From Dryas octopetala (Eukaryota; Streptophyta; Magnoliopsida; Rosales; Rosaceae): a stretch of DNA of 64,000 nucleotides. Below the pieces are notes generated by a model. The model did not search any database and was not told the origin of the DNA. It worked only from the letters and a program-made list of their open reading frames with translations. Each line of letters opens with the position of its first letter. The first letter of the stretch is position 1. The position numbers were made by a program, and so were the translations under genes. Below, one piece after another: positions 22,597 to 33,213 of this stretch. The DNA lies in assembly GCA_963921425.1 (NCBI GenBank), contig OY992837.1:6421896-6485895 (forward strand). The letters are read 5' to 3'.

Positions 22597-22794
22597 TTAT
22601 ATAATTGTAATCAAATAAACAAACGATTTTGATAACAGTTAGATTCACAGTATGTTTTGATAACTGTTACATAACCAAATAATTTTTTATTTGATTATAT
22701 AATTGTAATTAAATAAACAAACGATTTTGATAACAGTTAGATTCACAGTATTGTTTTGATAACTGTTACATAACCAAATAATTTTTTATTTGAT
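22597..22794. repeat. 98-bp tandem duplication
   Basis: Two copies, beginning TTATATAATTGTAAT at 22597 and 22695, differ by only a few bases. Each holds a small inverted repeat (GATAACAGTTA ... TAACTGTTAC). Confidence 0.8.
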
Positions 22795-23634
22795 TAATTT
22801 TTTATAGAAATGATTTTTCAAAAACAATCTAAAAAGTAAACAATTATAATAACGAGACTAAACTGCATAACGAGAAAAATAAAATATCAAGAAAGGGCTC
22901 TGGGTAGAAAGAAAAATGTAGATAACATTCCCATAGTTAGTTCTTTAATGAAATGAAAGGTACGTAGATCGTACTATATGTGTCATATCTCAACAACAGA
23001 ATGTGTATTTAAATAGAAATCTCTGCAATGCATATTTTTTTTCAATGACAGTAGAATAAAGGATATGGCATTAATGCAAATGCCTAGTTTGAATTTAAAT
23101 ATAATTATTTGGATAAACTCATTGTACTTTCCATAACCTCATTGTGCTTTCCAGTTTCCACCACTTTCGAATGAATGTCGATGTATACAATCTAACAGCA
23201 AAAATGTCAAGCAAGAACATTAGTTTAATTTTTTCTACCGGTAACATTAGTTTAATTTTAATTAGCATATAGACATGTATAGTCAGAGTTGTTAAGAGTA
23301 ACTGATCATATTGGACATGTAAAACTGTATATAGAAGTTAGTGGTAATTGATTTTGGGTGAGATGTTCCAATTTTTTCATGATATAAGAGCATACTATAC
23401 ATGTTTTAGGTCTAACGAACACGTGTTCTTATATCAATTAATATTTATTATTCACGTGTTTGACTTGCATGAGATGAGTAAAATTTTACCAATTAATGTT
23501 AGTTTTGGATTAAATACTGTAATTTATTTACTGGTTTTACTTTCACACTCTACGTTATATACAACCATATACAACCGTGGTTAATTTAAATGAACACTTA
23601 TATTGCATGCTCTAAAAAATAGATTAAGTAAATA
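22795..23634. other. Intergenic between two family A elements
   Basis: AT-rich; nothing recognised. Confidence 0.4.
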
Positions 23635-23643
23635 AATATTTAA

Positions 23644-24914
23644 GGGCAAATTACACAAAAGTACCTCAACTAGCCACCCTATATCACTTGAGTACCCCAA
23701 TTAAAAAAAGTTGTTCGTAGGTACCTCAATTACTGATTTTGCACACCCAAGTACCTCCGTCAACTTTTCCGTCAGTCCTGCTGTTAATTGCTTACGTGGC
23801 ACACTAAAAACATGCCACGTGGACAAAAAAATTAAAAAAATAAAAAAATTTAAAAAAATGAACTAATTATTTAAAAAAACTAAAAAGAATTAAAAACTCA
23901 AAAACAAAAAAAAATGGAGTTGCAGGGGCTAGCTCCCAGCCTCCCTCCGCCTCCCACCCCTCCCAGCCATCCCCCCCTCCGACCCCAGCTACCCTGCCGC
24001 CGATCCACCCACCGCGCCGTCGACCCACTCGACCACTCACCCCCTATCTCCTTTCTCTGCCTCACTCTCTCTCTCTCTTCTCGCCCCTCACTTTCTCTCT
24101 CGACTTCGCTCTCTCTCTCTCTCTCCCCGACCGAGCCACCCACCCCCTTTTTCTCCCCTCCCATCTCCTCTCTCTCTACCTCACTCTTTCTATTTCTCTC
24201 TCTCCCCGAAACCCCAGCCCCGACCCGCCCGCCCTGAGCTCCACCTTCGTTCAGATTTATAAGAGAGAGAGAGAGAGAAACAGAAGGAGAGAGAATGACA
24301 GAAAGAGAGAGATGAAGCTGGTGGCCGGAGAGGGGAGGGAGGTGGGTAGGTCACTGGGGGAGGCAAAGGGAGGAGGGGGTGGGTCACTAGGCTCGGGCTG
24401 GGCTTAGGCTAGGGTTTCAGGGAGAGAGAGAGAAAGAGAGAGTTAGAGAGAGAGAAGAGAGGCGTGGAAAGAGATGGGGTGGGTTGGCGGCGTGGTGGCT
24501 GGGGTCGGCGGCAAGGTGGCTGGGGTCGGAGGGGTGGTTGGCTGGTTTGGGTGGGTCTCGGAGGGAGGGGTGGGAGGTGGAGGGAGGCTGGGAGCTAGCC
24601 CCTGCAACTCCCCTGCAACTCCTTCCTTTTTTTTGTTTTGTTTTGTTTTGTTTTTTTTTAGTTTTTGATTTTTTAATTTTTTTTTAGTTTTTTTTAATAA
24701 TTAGTTCATTTTTTTAAATTTTTTTTATTTTTTTGTCCACGTGGCATGTTTCTAGTGTGCCACGTAGGAAATTAACGGCAGGCCTGACGGAAAAGTTGAC
24801 GGAGGTACCTAGGTGTGCAAATCAGTAATTGAGGTACCTACGAGCAACTTTTTTTAATTGGGGTACTCAAGTGATATAGGGTGGTTAGTTGAGGTACTTT
24901 TGTGTAATTTGCCC
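23644..24914. mobile_element. Long-TIR Mutator-like element, family A copy 2
   Basis: Ends are GGGCAAATTACACAAAAGTA and its inverse, with a perfect 9-bp target duplication AATATTTAA (23635-23643 and 24915-24923). The terminal repeats match those of the element at 21410-22519, so both belong to one family. The arms are close to 0.5 kb each once the GC-rich inner parts are included: the left interior (CTCCCAGCCTCCCTCCGCCT) is mirrored by the right interior (GGTGGAGGGAGGCTGGGAG). A transcript would fold into one long hairpin. It has no transposase. Confidence 0.9.
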
Positions 24915-24923
24915 AATATTTAA

Positions 24924-26684
24924 ACACTTATATTGCTATCAATAAATAAATAATCAAATAAACACTTGTATATATTTGACATATTACGCGGAGGAAGCCA
25001 GAGGGCATAGACTGCAGAGGTACGTGGAAGTTCTCAACGTCAAGACAGTTAATTCTTTTAATGGCATTTAAATACATCAAGCCGTCGTAAAAGACCTGGC
25101 CCTATCATATATAAAGTCATCTATAACTATAAGATCTGTTGGTCGCCAAATTCAACAAATCAAATATACGCATGTGATGCATCAACTTATACAAAGACCC
25201 ATATATATATATATATATATAATTATACTCTGCAAAGAAGTTTAATAACTGACACAGCCGATTTCTCACGCTTCGAGTTCATATGTATGCAAATTTAATG
25301 GAAGCAAAATGAGGCAATATGCATTGATCCCACTCTAGACGTTCGTACTCCAAGTCAGTCAATAAAATGGCAAAGCGACGACTGCGAATACTTCATATTT
25401 GAAGTTATATTTATATTATGCGCCCAAGTCATGCTAGCAGCTAGCTGGTCATTAGCGGTTTATTTGATCTGCCAGACTGCCACAGTATTAATTATTAGTC
25501 CAGCAACAAAACTAAGAAAGTTCAACATAAATCAGATCTCTGGCTTTCAAAAATATAACATACCTATAAAAACAGTCGCACTTGTAAAGTGACTGTTTTT
25601 GTTTTTGAATTATTTTGAGGCCAGCTTATAGTTCTAAGAACTATATACTTTCTTCAGTCTCTGGTTTGACTTTTGAGAAGCTCCTTCAATCCCTTCTTAC
25701 AAATGCATGTCCTTTTTAATTAGTCTTTTCATTCAAAAAATGACATGCTCTTGTAAGAGGGGGTTCTGAGGAATGTATTGATTCTATCTAGTTTTAATGG
25801 TAGACTACGTATTTTACTCTTCAATATCTATGATAATAATTTCATTCTCACCCTTCTGGTAGCTAGCTAGCTTCCTAAATTGAAAAAGGTTTGCGTTACA
25901 AGACTTATGAGCAAAAGGAATATTATTGAAGAATATTTATCTAACTTTATGTTGATACATGCGTGCATGTTCTAGACACTGCCTGATCGATCGAGTTCGT
26001 CATCTAAAAAGAGTATTTAATAAATTATTATTGTTGTATATAAGTTTAATGGGTTATATATCATATGCTTAAATCAGTTTATTCTCATGCCGACCCAAAA
26101 ATTATAATGACTAATTAAAAAAGGAAATCTAGCTAGCTAGATAGGTAGTTATAGCTACATATGAAACATCGATGTGTTTAATTTGTATAACCTAGATACG
26201 CGTCTTGTTTTCCTTAATTAATTGTTCATGATTCCCCCACTGCATGCCCCAACTGATTATGCCATGCAAGCAATTAAGTGTCCTTTGTTCATTTCTGTAA
26301 TTAAATTAATAACATATATATATATATAATATATCATATAAGGATATGCAGAAAATAATTAATATTTATAAAAACGAGTAATTTGTAAAACATGTGCCAA
26401 AGCCAATTACTCGTCTAGAATCCGTACATATTGGATCGAAATATAATCTAATTGTATCACATGGAAGAAAAGATGGTAGCGGGTGGTTGATCCAACCTTA
26501 TTAGGCATGCACATAATGGCCAAGCAGCCAAACGACACCACTGCAGACAAAAAGCTCAACTATATATCGCGTTTCATCAGAGAATAATTAAACAAAAAGG
26601 TGATCGATCATTCTCTCTACAAATAAAACAAATAATAATAATAAATTATGTTTATAGAAATAATTGTGATTATGACATGTGTTT
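24924..26684. other. Intergenic, no gene seen
   Basis: AT-rich, with short TA microsatellites at about 25200-25221 and 26315-26328. Confidence 0.4.
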
Positions 26685-27556
26685 GAATGGGTCTGGAATC
26701 TCTTAAATAAAATTATTTGAGAGATTCCTTAACGGAAGGGGCCTGATTGTCATATAGGGCCCTTCTATTAAGAGATTTTTTAAATAAGCTTATTTAAGGA
26801 ATCACTCAGGGGCCCAGTCCATAGAGTATTTTTATAATCGGAATCATCTATTTTTTTGGTCTCCATTGAAGGATCATTCTTGCAAAAAATTAGGAAAATC
26901 GGAAACCATTTGACCGTTGATTAAATGATCATAATTTCAAGTGTTTATCAAAAATATTTTGTTCTTCTATTTGTTTCATCACAATTAGATATCTTAATAA
27001 TTTTCGCTTTGTTTAATTTTTTGTAGAAATGATATTTGAATAAACACCAACAAAAAAGACGGTTTGGATCGTTAAAACACAACATTGAATGGGTCTCATG
27101 AGGGATTCCTTAACGGAAGGGCCCTGTATGCAGGGCCCTTCTATTAAGAGATCCCGTAAATAAGCTTAATTAAGGGATCACTCATAAGGCCCACTCCATA
27201 GAGTATTTTTATAATCGGAATCATCTATTTTTTTTTTTGTCTCCATTGAAGGATTATCTTTGCAAAAAATTAGAAAAATCGGAAACCATTTGATCATTGA
27301 TTAAATGGTCACAATTTCAAGTGTTTATCGAAAACGTACATTTTGTTCGTCTATTTGTTTCATCACTACAATTAGATATATTAATGATTTTTTATTTGTC
27401 TAATTTTTTGTATAAATGATATTTGAATAGACACCAACAAAATAGACGGCTCGGATCGTTGAAATACAATATTGAATAAGCCTCATGAGGGATCCTTTAA
27501 ATAAAATTATTTGAAGAATCTTTTAACGGAAGGGGCTGTATTGTCATATATAGGCA
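26685..27556. repeat. About 400-bp tandem repeat, 2.2 copies
   Basis: Units begin at 26685 (GAATGGGTCTGG), 27087 (GAATGGGTCTCATGAGGG) and 27474 (GAATAAGCCTCATGAGGG); the third is only about 80 bp. Shared blocks include TTCCTTAACGGAAGGG, AGAGTATTTTTATAATCGGA, AAATCGGAAACCATTTGA and GATATTTGAATA. Each unit also has a TTAACGGAAGGGCCC... GGGCCCTTCTATTAA inverted pair. It is non-coding and of unknown origin, possibly nested relics of a TIR element. Confidence 0.8.
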
Positions 27557-29276
27557 AATTATGTAATTAACATCAATAATACTAAATTAAAGCAACTATG
27601 ATTTTTGATGCATAATCATCACGTGCTAAAAAATTCTTCATAGAAGTTTCTGTTTCATTTTTTTCTTCTTTTAACTTGTATATATTTAGATTCATGTTGC
27701 AACTTGCAGCATATATACAACAACATGCAATGCCCTCTTTTCATGGCTTTGAACATGACTCGAGTACTAGTGTACTTCCCTTGACTACATATATGCAAAA
27801 GTGAATATATGCATACATGTGTATAGAATATAGCTTGTTTTGTGGAATTGTGGAACCTAGCCATCATACTAATAATTACAATGATCGACTTGGTAATTTT
27901 TTAATTGTCTGCATAATAATATATGTCATATGGGCAGTGGACAATGTCCAAATATATAGTGATGCAATTGGAATAAGAATGTCAAAGTAATTAGATATGG
28001 CATGGGCATATATGGATGATTTCTTTTCCTACTATTGTAGTTTGGATTCCATTCCAATTGTATGCGTGGAAATTTATAAGAGGGTAATGGAAGTGGGAGT
28101 TATTATTTAATAATTAGGAAGACGAATTGCTCACATTTCATCTTGAAAGGCATGTAAATGATCATTAGCCAAATATTTCAGTCTTACATGACATAGGACT
28201 TTAGTCCTGCAAGAAAAAAGGGTGTCCAAGCGTTCGAGAAGGAACCTATGAATCCTGTTACTTCTAATTCCGATATAAAAATGAGGATAGCCTATTATGT
28301 GTTTATATTTTATTATCACGTGATAAGTATGTTATGTTCAATAAAAATTGTTTCTCATTCCATGGAAATTTTCTCTTAATTTCAATTAAGTACACGTTTT
28401 TATCCTACAATTATTGAATTATTTGTCCATGATAATTCGTTAAGAATTATAATAGTTGTGAATTATTGTACATAAAACCCCCGCGCCCCCCCTCCCAAAA
28501 AAATAAGAAAAGAGAAAGCTGTAAATTATTTAACTGCAAAGGTGAATCTCCAATTTTAGAAATTATACAAAATAAATTTGAAATTAGGGAATGATACGTG
28601 TGTAGCAAGTATTATATACTTTTCTTGAATTTTCTCCTCCTCGCTCGATCCATATACATTCCTATTTTGTGTTTTCTTCCTTTCATTCTGTTTTTTATTT
28701 GGTGGAAACGTCATGCAATATTCATTCATCATTTGGACTGGTTATTGAGTTATTACACGCCTTCTAAAATGATATATACGCTTACGTCCCATATGCCATA
28801 TGAATTATATATGAACCAACTGAGGATATTGGAATATTAGTGACGATCCAGACTAAAATTCCTTTTCAACATAAACCACTAAGTCCCAAAAATCAGGTCA
28901 GCCAGACTCACAAGTAAAACACAATTCAAAAAACAACAAAACAAAACGCACCCACCGATATAATTGCAAAATAAAGTGAAAAGCAAGCAAACAAAAATCT
29001 CTTTTTTAATTTTATTTAAAGTTATTTAACTTCTATCTCATTTATTTGGATCTCTGTTTTTACGGAAAATAGTTCTCTGTTTTATTGTCACAAAAGTAGG
29101 CTACATATTGTTTTGGGGATAGTATGAAATTGCTGTTTCAATTGTCAATTGTAACGCGTCAGAGTCAAATGCGTGGCTTTCGTTTTATATGACTCCTAAC
29201 AGTTTTAAAGTCAAAACACACGTTTCCTCTTTAACTCTTTTACAAGCAAACGGCGTCGTACCTTCATCTCTCAGTC
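27557..29276. other. Intergenic and EXO70 upstream region
   Basis: AT-rich. Near the right end, AGTCAA at 29163-29168 and 29209-29214 are W-box cores (TTGACT) on the minus strand, about 65-110 bp before the TATA box of the EXO70 gene. Confidence 0.4.
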
Positions 29277-29284
29277 TATATATA
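29277..29284 (+). promoter_or_regulatory. TATA box of the EXO70H-like gene
   Basis: TATATATA followed by CCCCCACACC lies about 150 bp before the ATG. A transcript start near 29310 would give a leader of about 120 nt. Confidence 0.6.
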
Positions 29285-29428
29285 CCCCCACACCCCAGTC
29301 CCCAACCAAATCAACACAACTAAATTTTCTCCAGACACAAACCGAGCTCGTAGCTCATAGATAATATCTGAGAGCTTCATTACATTAACTTTCTCTCCAA
29401 TTCGTCTAAGATCTAATTAAAATTGAAA

Positions 29429-31363
29429 ATGCCGACAAAAGGAATGAGGAGCATCTGCTTCCACTCCAAAACGGCGTCGTTCTCCATCTCCCGCACCTCC
29501 TCACCTGCAAGAGCCTCCGTCTCATTCCCAACCCCTCGTCGCCCTATTGTGCCCAGTAACATGACTGACGTGATGATCTCGGAGATCGTCGAAAACGCCG
29601 CCGTTTTGGTCATGAAGTGGAACCCGGAAGCCTCCTCCTACGCCAAGGTCACCTCGCTATTCTACGAGAGCAAAAAAGAAGCCCAGCAGTTCATCAAGCG
29701 CGTGAACGACCTCCAGAAAGCCATGCACTTCCTGGTTTCGGAGGACCCCACCTCCGAAAAACTCGTTCACGCGCAAGGCCTCATGCAGGTAGCGATGAAG
29801 CGCCTGCAAAAAGAGTTCTACCAGATCCTCTCCACCAACCGGGCCCAACTGGACCCCGAGTCCGTTTCGGCCCGGTCCTCCCGCGCCTCCACTCGGTCCT
29901 CCACGTCGGACTACGAAGAGTATGACGGAGGCGCCACCACAGACGACGACGTTAAATTCGCAGGAGACTCCATCAAAGAAGTTGAACAAGTGTCCTCCGT
30001 GGCCATGGCGGACCTCAAATCCATAGCCGAATGCATGATCTCCTCCGGCTACGCCAAGGAGTGCGTCCACATATACAAGATCATCCGAAAGTCGATCATC
30101 GACGAAGGAATTTACCGTCTCGGAGTTGAGAGATTGAGCTCTTCGCAGATCGCCAAGATGGAAAAGGAGGTTTTCGAGCTCAAATTAAAGAGCTGGTTGA
30201 ATGCGGTCAAGATCTCCATCTCCACGCTCTTCAACGGCGAGCGAATCCTCTGCGACCACGTGTTCGCGGCCTCCAACTCCATTAGAGAGTCTTGCTTCAC
30301 TCACATAGCCAAAGAAGCCGCCACTATTCTTTTCGGTTTTCCTCAAGTGCTCCTCGCCAAGAGCAAAAAATTGGCCGATCCCGAAATGATATTTCGGCTG
30401 CTCGATATGTACTCCGCGATATCGGAAAATTGGCCGGAGATCGACTCCATATTTTCATTCGAATCCACTGATACCGTCCGATCGCAAGCGGTCGCCTCGC
30501 TCATCCGACTCGGTGAGTCGGTGCGCACGAAGCTATCGGACTTCGAATCCACCATCCAGAAGGAGACGACCAAGTCGCCGGTCGCCGGGGCCGGAGTCCA
30601 CCCTCTGACTCTCAACGTTATGAACTACCTCTCTCTCCTCACCGATTACAGCAACGTCCTCGCCGACATTTTTATCGACTGGTCTCCTCCAGCGAAATTA
30701 TCGATGCCGGGGTCGTACTTCGATACTCCTCACTCCGACGAATCGCCGGCGCCGGCGATCTGTCTCCGCATGGCCTGGCTAATGCTCGTCTTCGTCTGCA
30801 AACTGGACGGCAAGGCCAAGCACTACAAGGACGTTTCGCTCTCGTACCTCTTCCTCGTGAACAACCTCCAACACGTCATCTCCAGGGTCCGCAGCTCGAA
30901 CCTCCAGTACCTCCTCAGCGAGGAGTGGATTGCGAAGCACGAAGGGAAAGTGAGACAGTTCGCCGCAAACTACGAGCGGTTGGCGTGGGAGAAGGTATTC
31001 GCATCATTGCCGGAAAATCCAACGGCGGCGATTTCTCCAGAGGAAGCGAGATTAATTTTCCGAAACTTCAATTTCAGCTTCGAGGAGGCATATCGGAAAC
31101 AGAGGTTGATTGTCGTACCGGACGCGAAACTCCGAGACGAAATCAAGGTGTCCATCGCGAAAAAGCTCGTGTCGGTTTACAGGGAGTTTTACGATACGCA
31201 TAGGCTAACGGTTGGGGCCGTGAGAAATGTGGCGCTGTATGTCAGATTTACCCCTGAAGATGTTGGAAATCACTTGTCGGACCTGTATTTTGGGACCACG
31301 GACTCGAGTAGTTCCTCGCCGCATACTTCGTCCTCGTCATCTTCTCATCGGCGGAGTCGTTGA
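29429..31363 (+). CDS. EXO70H-type exocyst subunit
   Basis: Intronless, 644 residues. EXO70 is the exocyst subunit that binds plasma-membrane phosphoinositides and tethers secretory vesicles; plants have many copies, and the H clade is often linked to defence, trichome and root-hair secretion. The N-terminus MPTKGMRSICFHSKTASF is basic and Ser-rich as in EXO70H members. A helical rod follows (about 45-130), then an acidic linker (about 155-170), and the conserved C-terminal Exo70 domain from about 250 to the end, including HPLTLNVMNYL, LFLVNNLQHVI and YVRFTPEDVGNHLSDLYFG. The end is a Ser-rich tail. The start is the ATG at 29429; an in-frame TTG six bases earlier is not used. Coding DNA is clearly GC-richer than its surroundings, as usual for this intronless clade. 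It fits H7/H8-like members best, but I cannot separate them. Confidence 0.93.
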   Translation: MPTKGMRSICFHSKTASFSISRTSSPARASVSFPTPRRPIVPSNMTDVMISEIVENAAVLVMKWNPEASSYAKVTSLFYESKKEAQQFIKRVNDLQKAMHFLVSEDPTSEKLVHAQGLMQVAMKRLQKEFYQILSTNRAQLDPESVSARSSRASTRSSTSDYEEYDGGATTDDDVKFAGDSIKEVEQVSSVAMADLKSIAECMISSGYAKECVHIYKIIRKSIIDEGIYRLGVERLSSSQIAKMEKEVFELKLKSWLNAVKISISTLFNGERILCDHVFAASNSIRESCFTHIAKEAATILFGFPQVLLAKSKKLADPEMIFRLLDMYSAISENWPEIDSIFSFESTDTVRSQAVASLIRLGESVRTKLSDFESTIQKETTKSPVAGAGVHPLTLNVMNYLSLLTDYSNVLADIFIDWSPPAKLSMPGSYFDTPHSDESPAPAICLRMAWLMLVFVCKLDGKAKHYKDVSLSYLFLVNNLQHVISRVRSSNLQYLLSEEWIAKHEGKVRQFAANYERLAWEKVFASLPENPTAAISPEEARLIFRNFNFSFEEAYRKQRLIVVPDAKLRDEIKVSIAKKLVSVYREFYDTHRLTVGAVRNVALYVRFTPEDVGNHLSDLYFGTTDSSSSSPHTSSSSSSHRRSR

Positions 31364-33213
31364 GGGCTAGCTCTGAAGTTTTTTTTTTTGCGGCGACGTT
31401 TTTGTCTTAAATCGCCGGTTTTTCCCGATTTTTACGGAGGTATATATATGTTGTGTGTAGAAGCATACGTCAGACAGTTTTAATAAGTTAGTTGTATAAC
31501 GACTTTTTGAAAGACGCTTTTACCTGGAGTTATACTATCACCCCTGTGTTTTTTGTAAATTCAACAATTGCCCCATGTGTTCAGATCCCTTTTACATTAT
31601 CTCCACAAGTCACTTATTCATAGCCTCATAGGTACAAAACTTGAAGGTAAAATCCATACATATGTGCCATAGGAATCAATTATATGCGGGTCTATAACGT
31701 TTGAAACCCAATTTGTATTTACAAAGTTTGAATTTACCATTTGTTTTATACCCGATTAGTATTTAAAAGGTTTGAACTACTCGTCTCATCCTTTTATCAT
31801 TCATTTAACAAACTTTAATTTCTTCTATATTTGTAACCTATTTGAAAGAGTGAGCATAGTCTGCATCATGCTACATGTAGCTCAAAGTTTACCAGAACAA
31901 CCTTACGACTTGTACCTTCAATTTGATCGTGACCCCCAAAAGGCTGGTTCCCTCTCTTCCATGGGTTTAATTGTGAAAGCATTGGGGAAATTCATCATTT
32001 AAAGAAGAAAAAATAAGACACTTTTTATTTTTTGTCAAATGGGAGATATGGTTATTGGTGGCTTATACTTTTGTTTTTATTTGAAAACAAAGAAGAATGA
32101 ATATATGGTTGTTGGTTGCTGATGGATTTTGTAAAAGCCTCAATTAATTATGTAATAAAATAGAAAATTAAGTAGGAGAAAAGCCTCAACCACATATTAT
32201 CCCAATTATTTTGAAAGTGTTGGAGTCTGGACAAAAATATAGAACCGCAAAATCTTGTGAAGAGGTGGCGTGACAAAAACACATGCACGGTTGGTTCATT
32301 CATCTGTTGTGTCCTCTCTCCTCACTCCTTGGCGGTCTTGGGTTTGAAAAACAGAACATATTGCATTTGACAAATATTTAAAAATTTGAATGAAGGTTGG
32401 ACATTTTCCAATTAAAATACCAAGTCAACTTAGAACTGCTGTTGATGTGGTAAAAGTAAAATAGAAGTTTCTACCCATGATTTGTAGAGAGGATTAGATG
32501 GTCTGAAGAATCATAGATTAATGTTTAAACAACATCATACGTTTCCCTGTAAGAAATTAGCTTGACATGCATTCATTGACATTGTTGTGGACGTGTGGTG
32601 ATGCATGCACCCATTATTTCCTTAAAGTCAGTCTGATAAAAATTTCCAAGAGTATATGACCCAACATTTGACTAATAAAACTTCTATAAATGCATGTGGA
32701 TTACTATTTCAAGTTTTCAACACTTTGTTTTCTTTTATAATTTATGTATGCTTGTGGCTGTGGGTATAATCTCAACTCTCATTACTATTTATTTGTTATT
32801 TTGGAAAGATGGAGGTCAGAGGCCCAACAAAAAGCTAAACGCAGATGGATCTGGGTAGCAATCCACAGTAACAAAGCCCAACTAGTGTGCAAGCTGCTTT
32901 TAAGCTTGGGCAGATCATTGGATGCATATACTGATATACATCCCCCTTAACAGTATAAGAGGTCAAATGGGTCAAAGGAAAAGCATGCTCATGGGTCCAA
33001 TTTATCCAACAGGTAAAAGAAGTGCACAATGACACATATTCATCTTTGTTATTGCTAATTAGCCTAATTTCACACGAATAACATACTGGTAAAGTTACAC
33101 ACAAGAAAGACATCAGGTAGAGTAAAGAACTATAGATAAAACACAGAAGACAGAAAATTGAAGATTACATAAAACTTGGGTGTTTAATGGAACATTAACT
33201 TTTCTTGAGCCTG
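31364..33213. other. Intergenic, 1.8 kb between EXO70H and pectate lyase-like genes
   Basis: Contains the EXO70 3' UTR and the 3' UTR of the convergent pectate lyase-like gene. No other feature is supported. Confidence 0.4.

Noticed and set aside
25200..25221. TA repeat as a regulatory site
   Set aside because: Simple microsatellite far from any gene.
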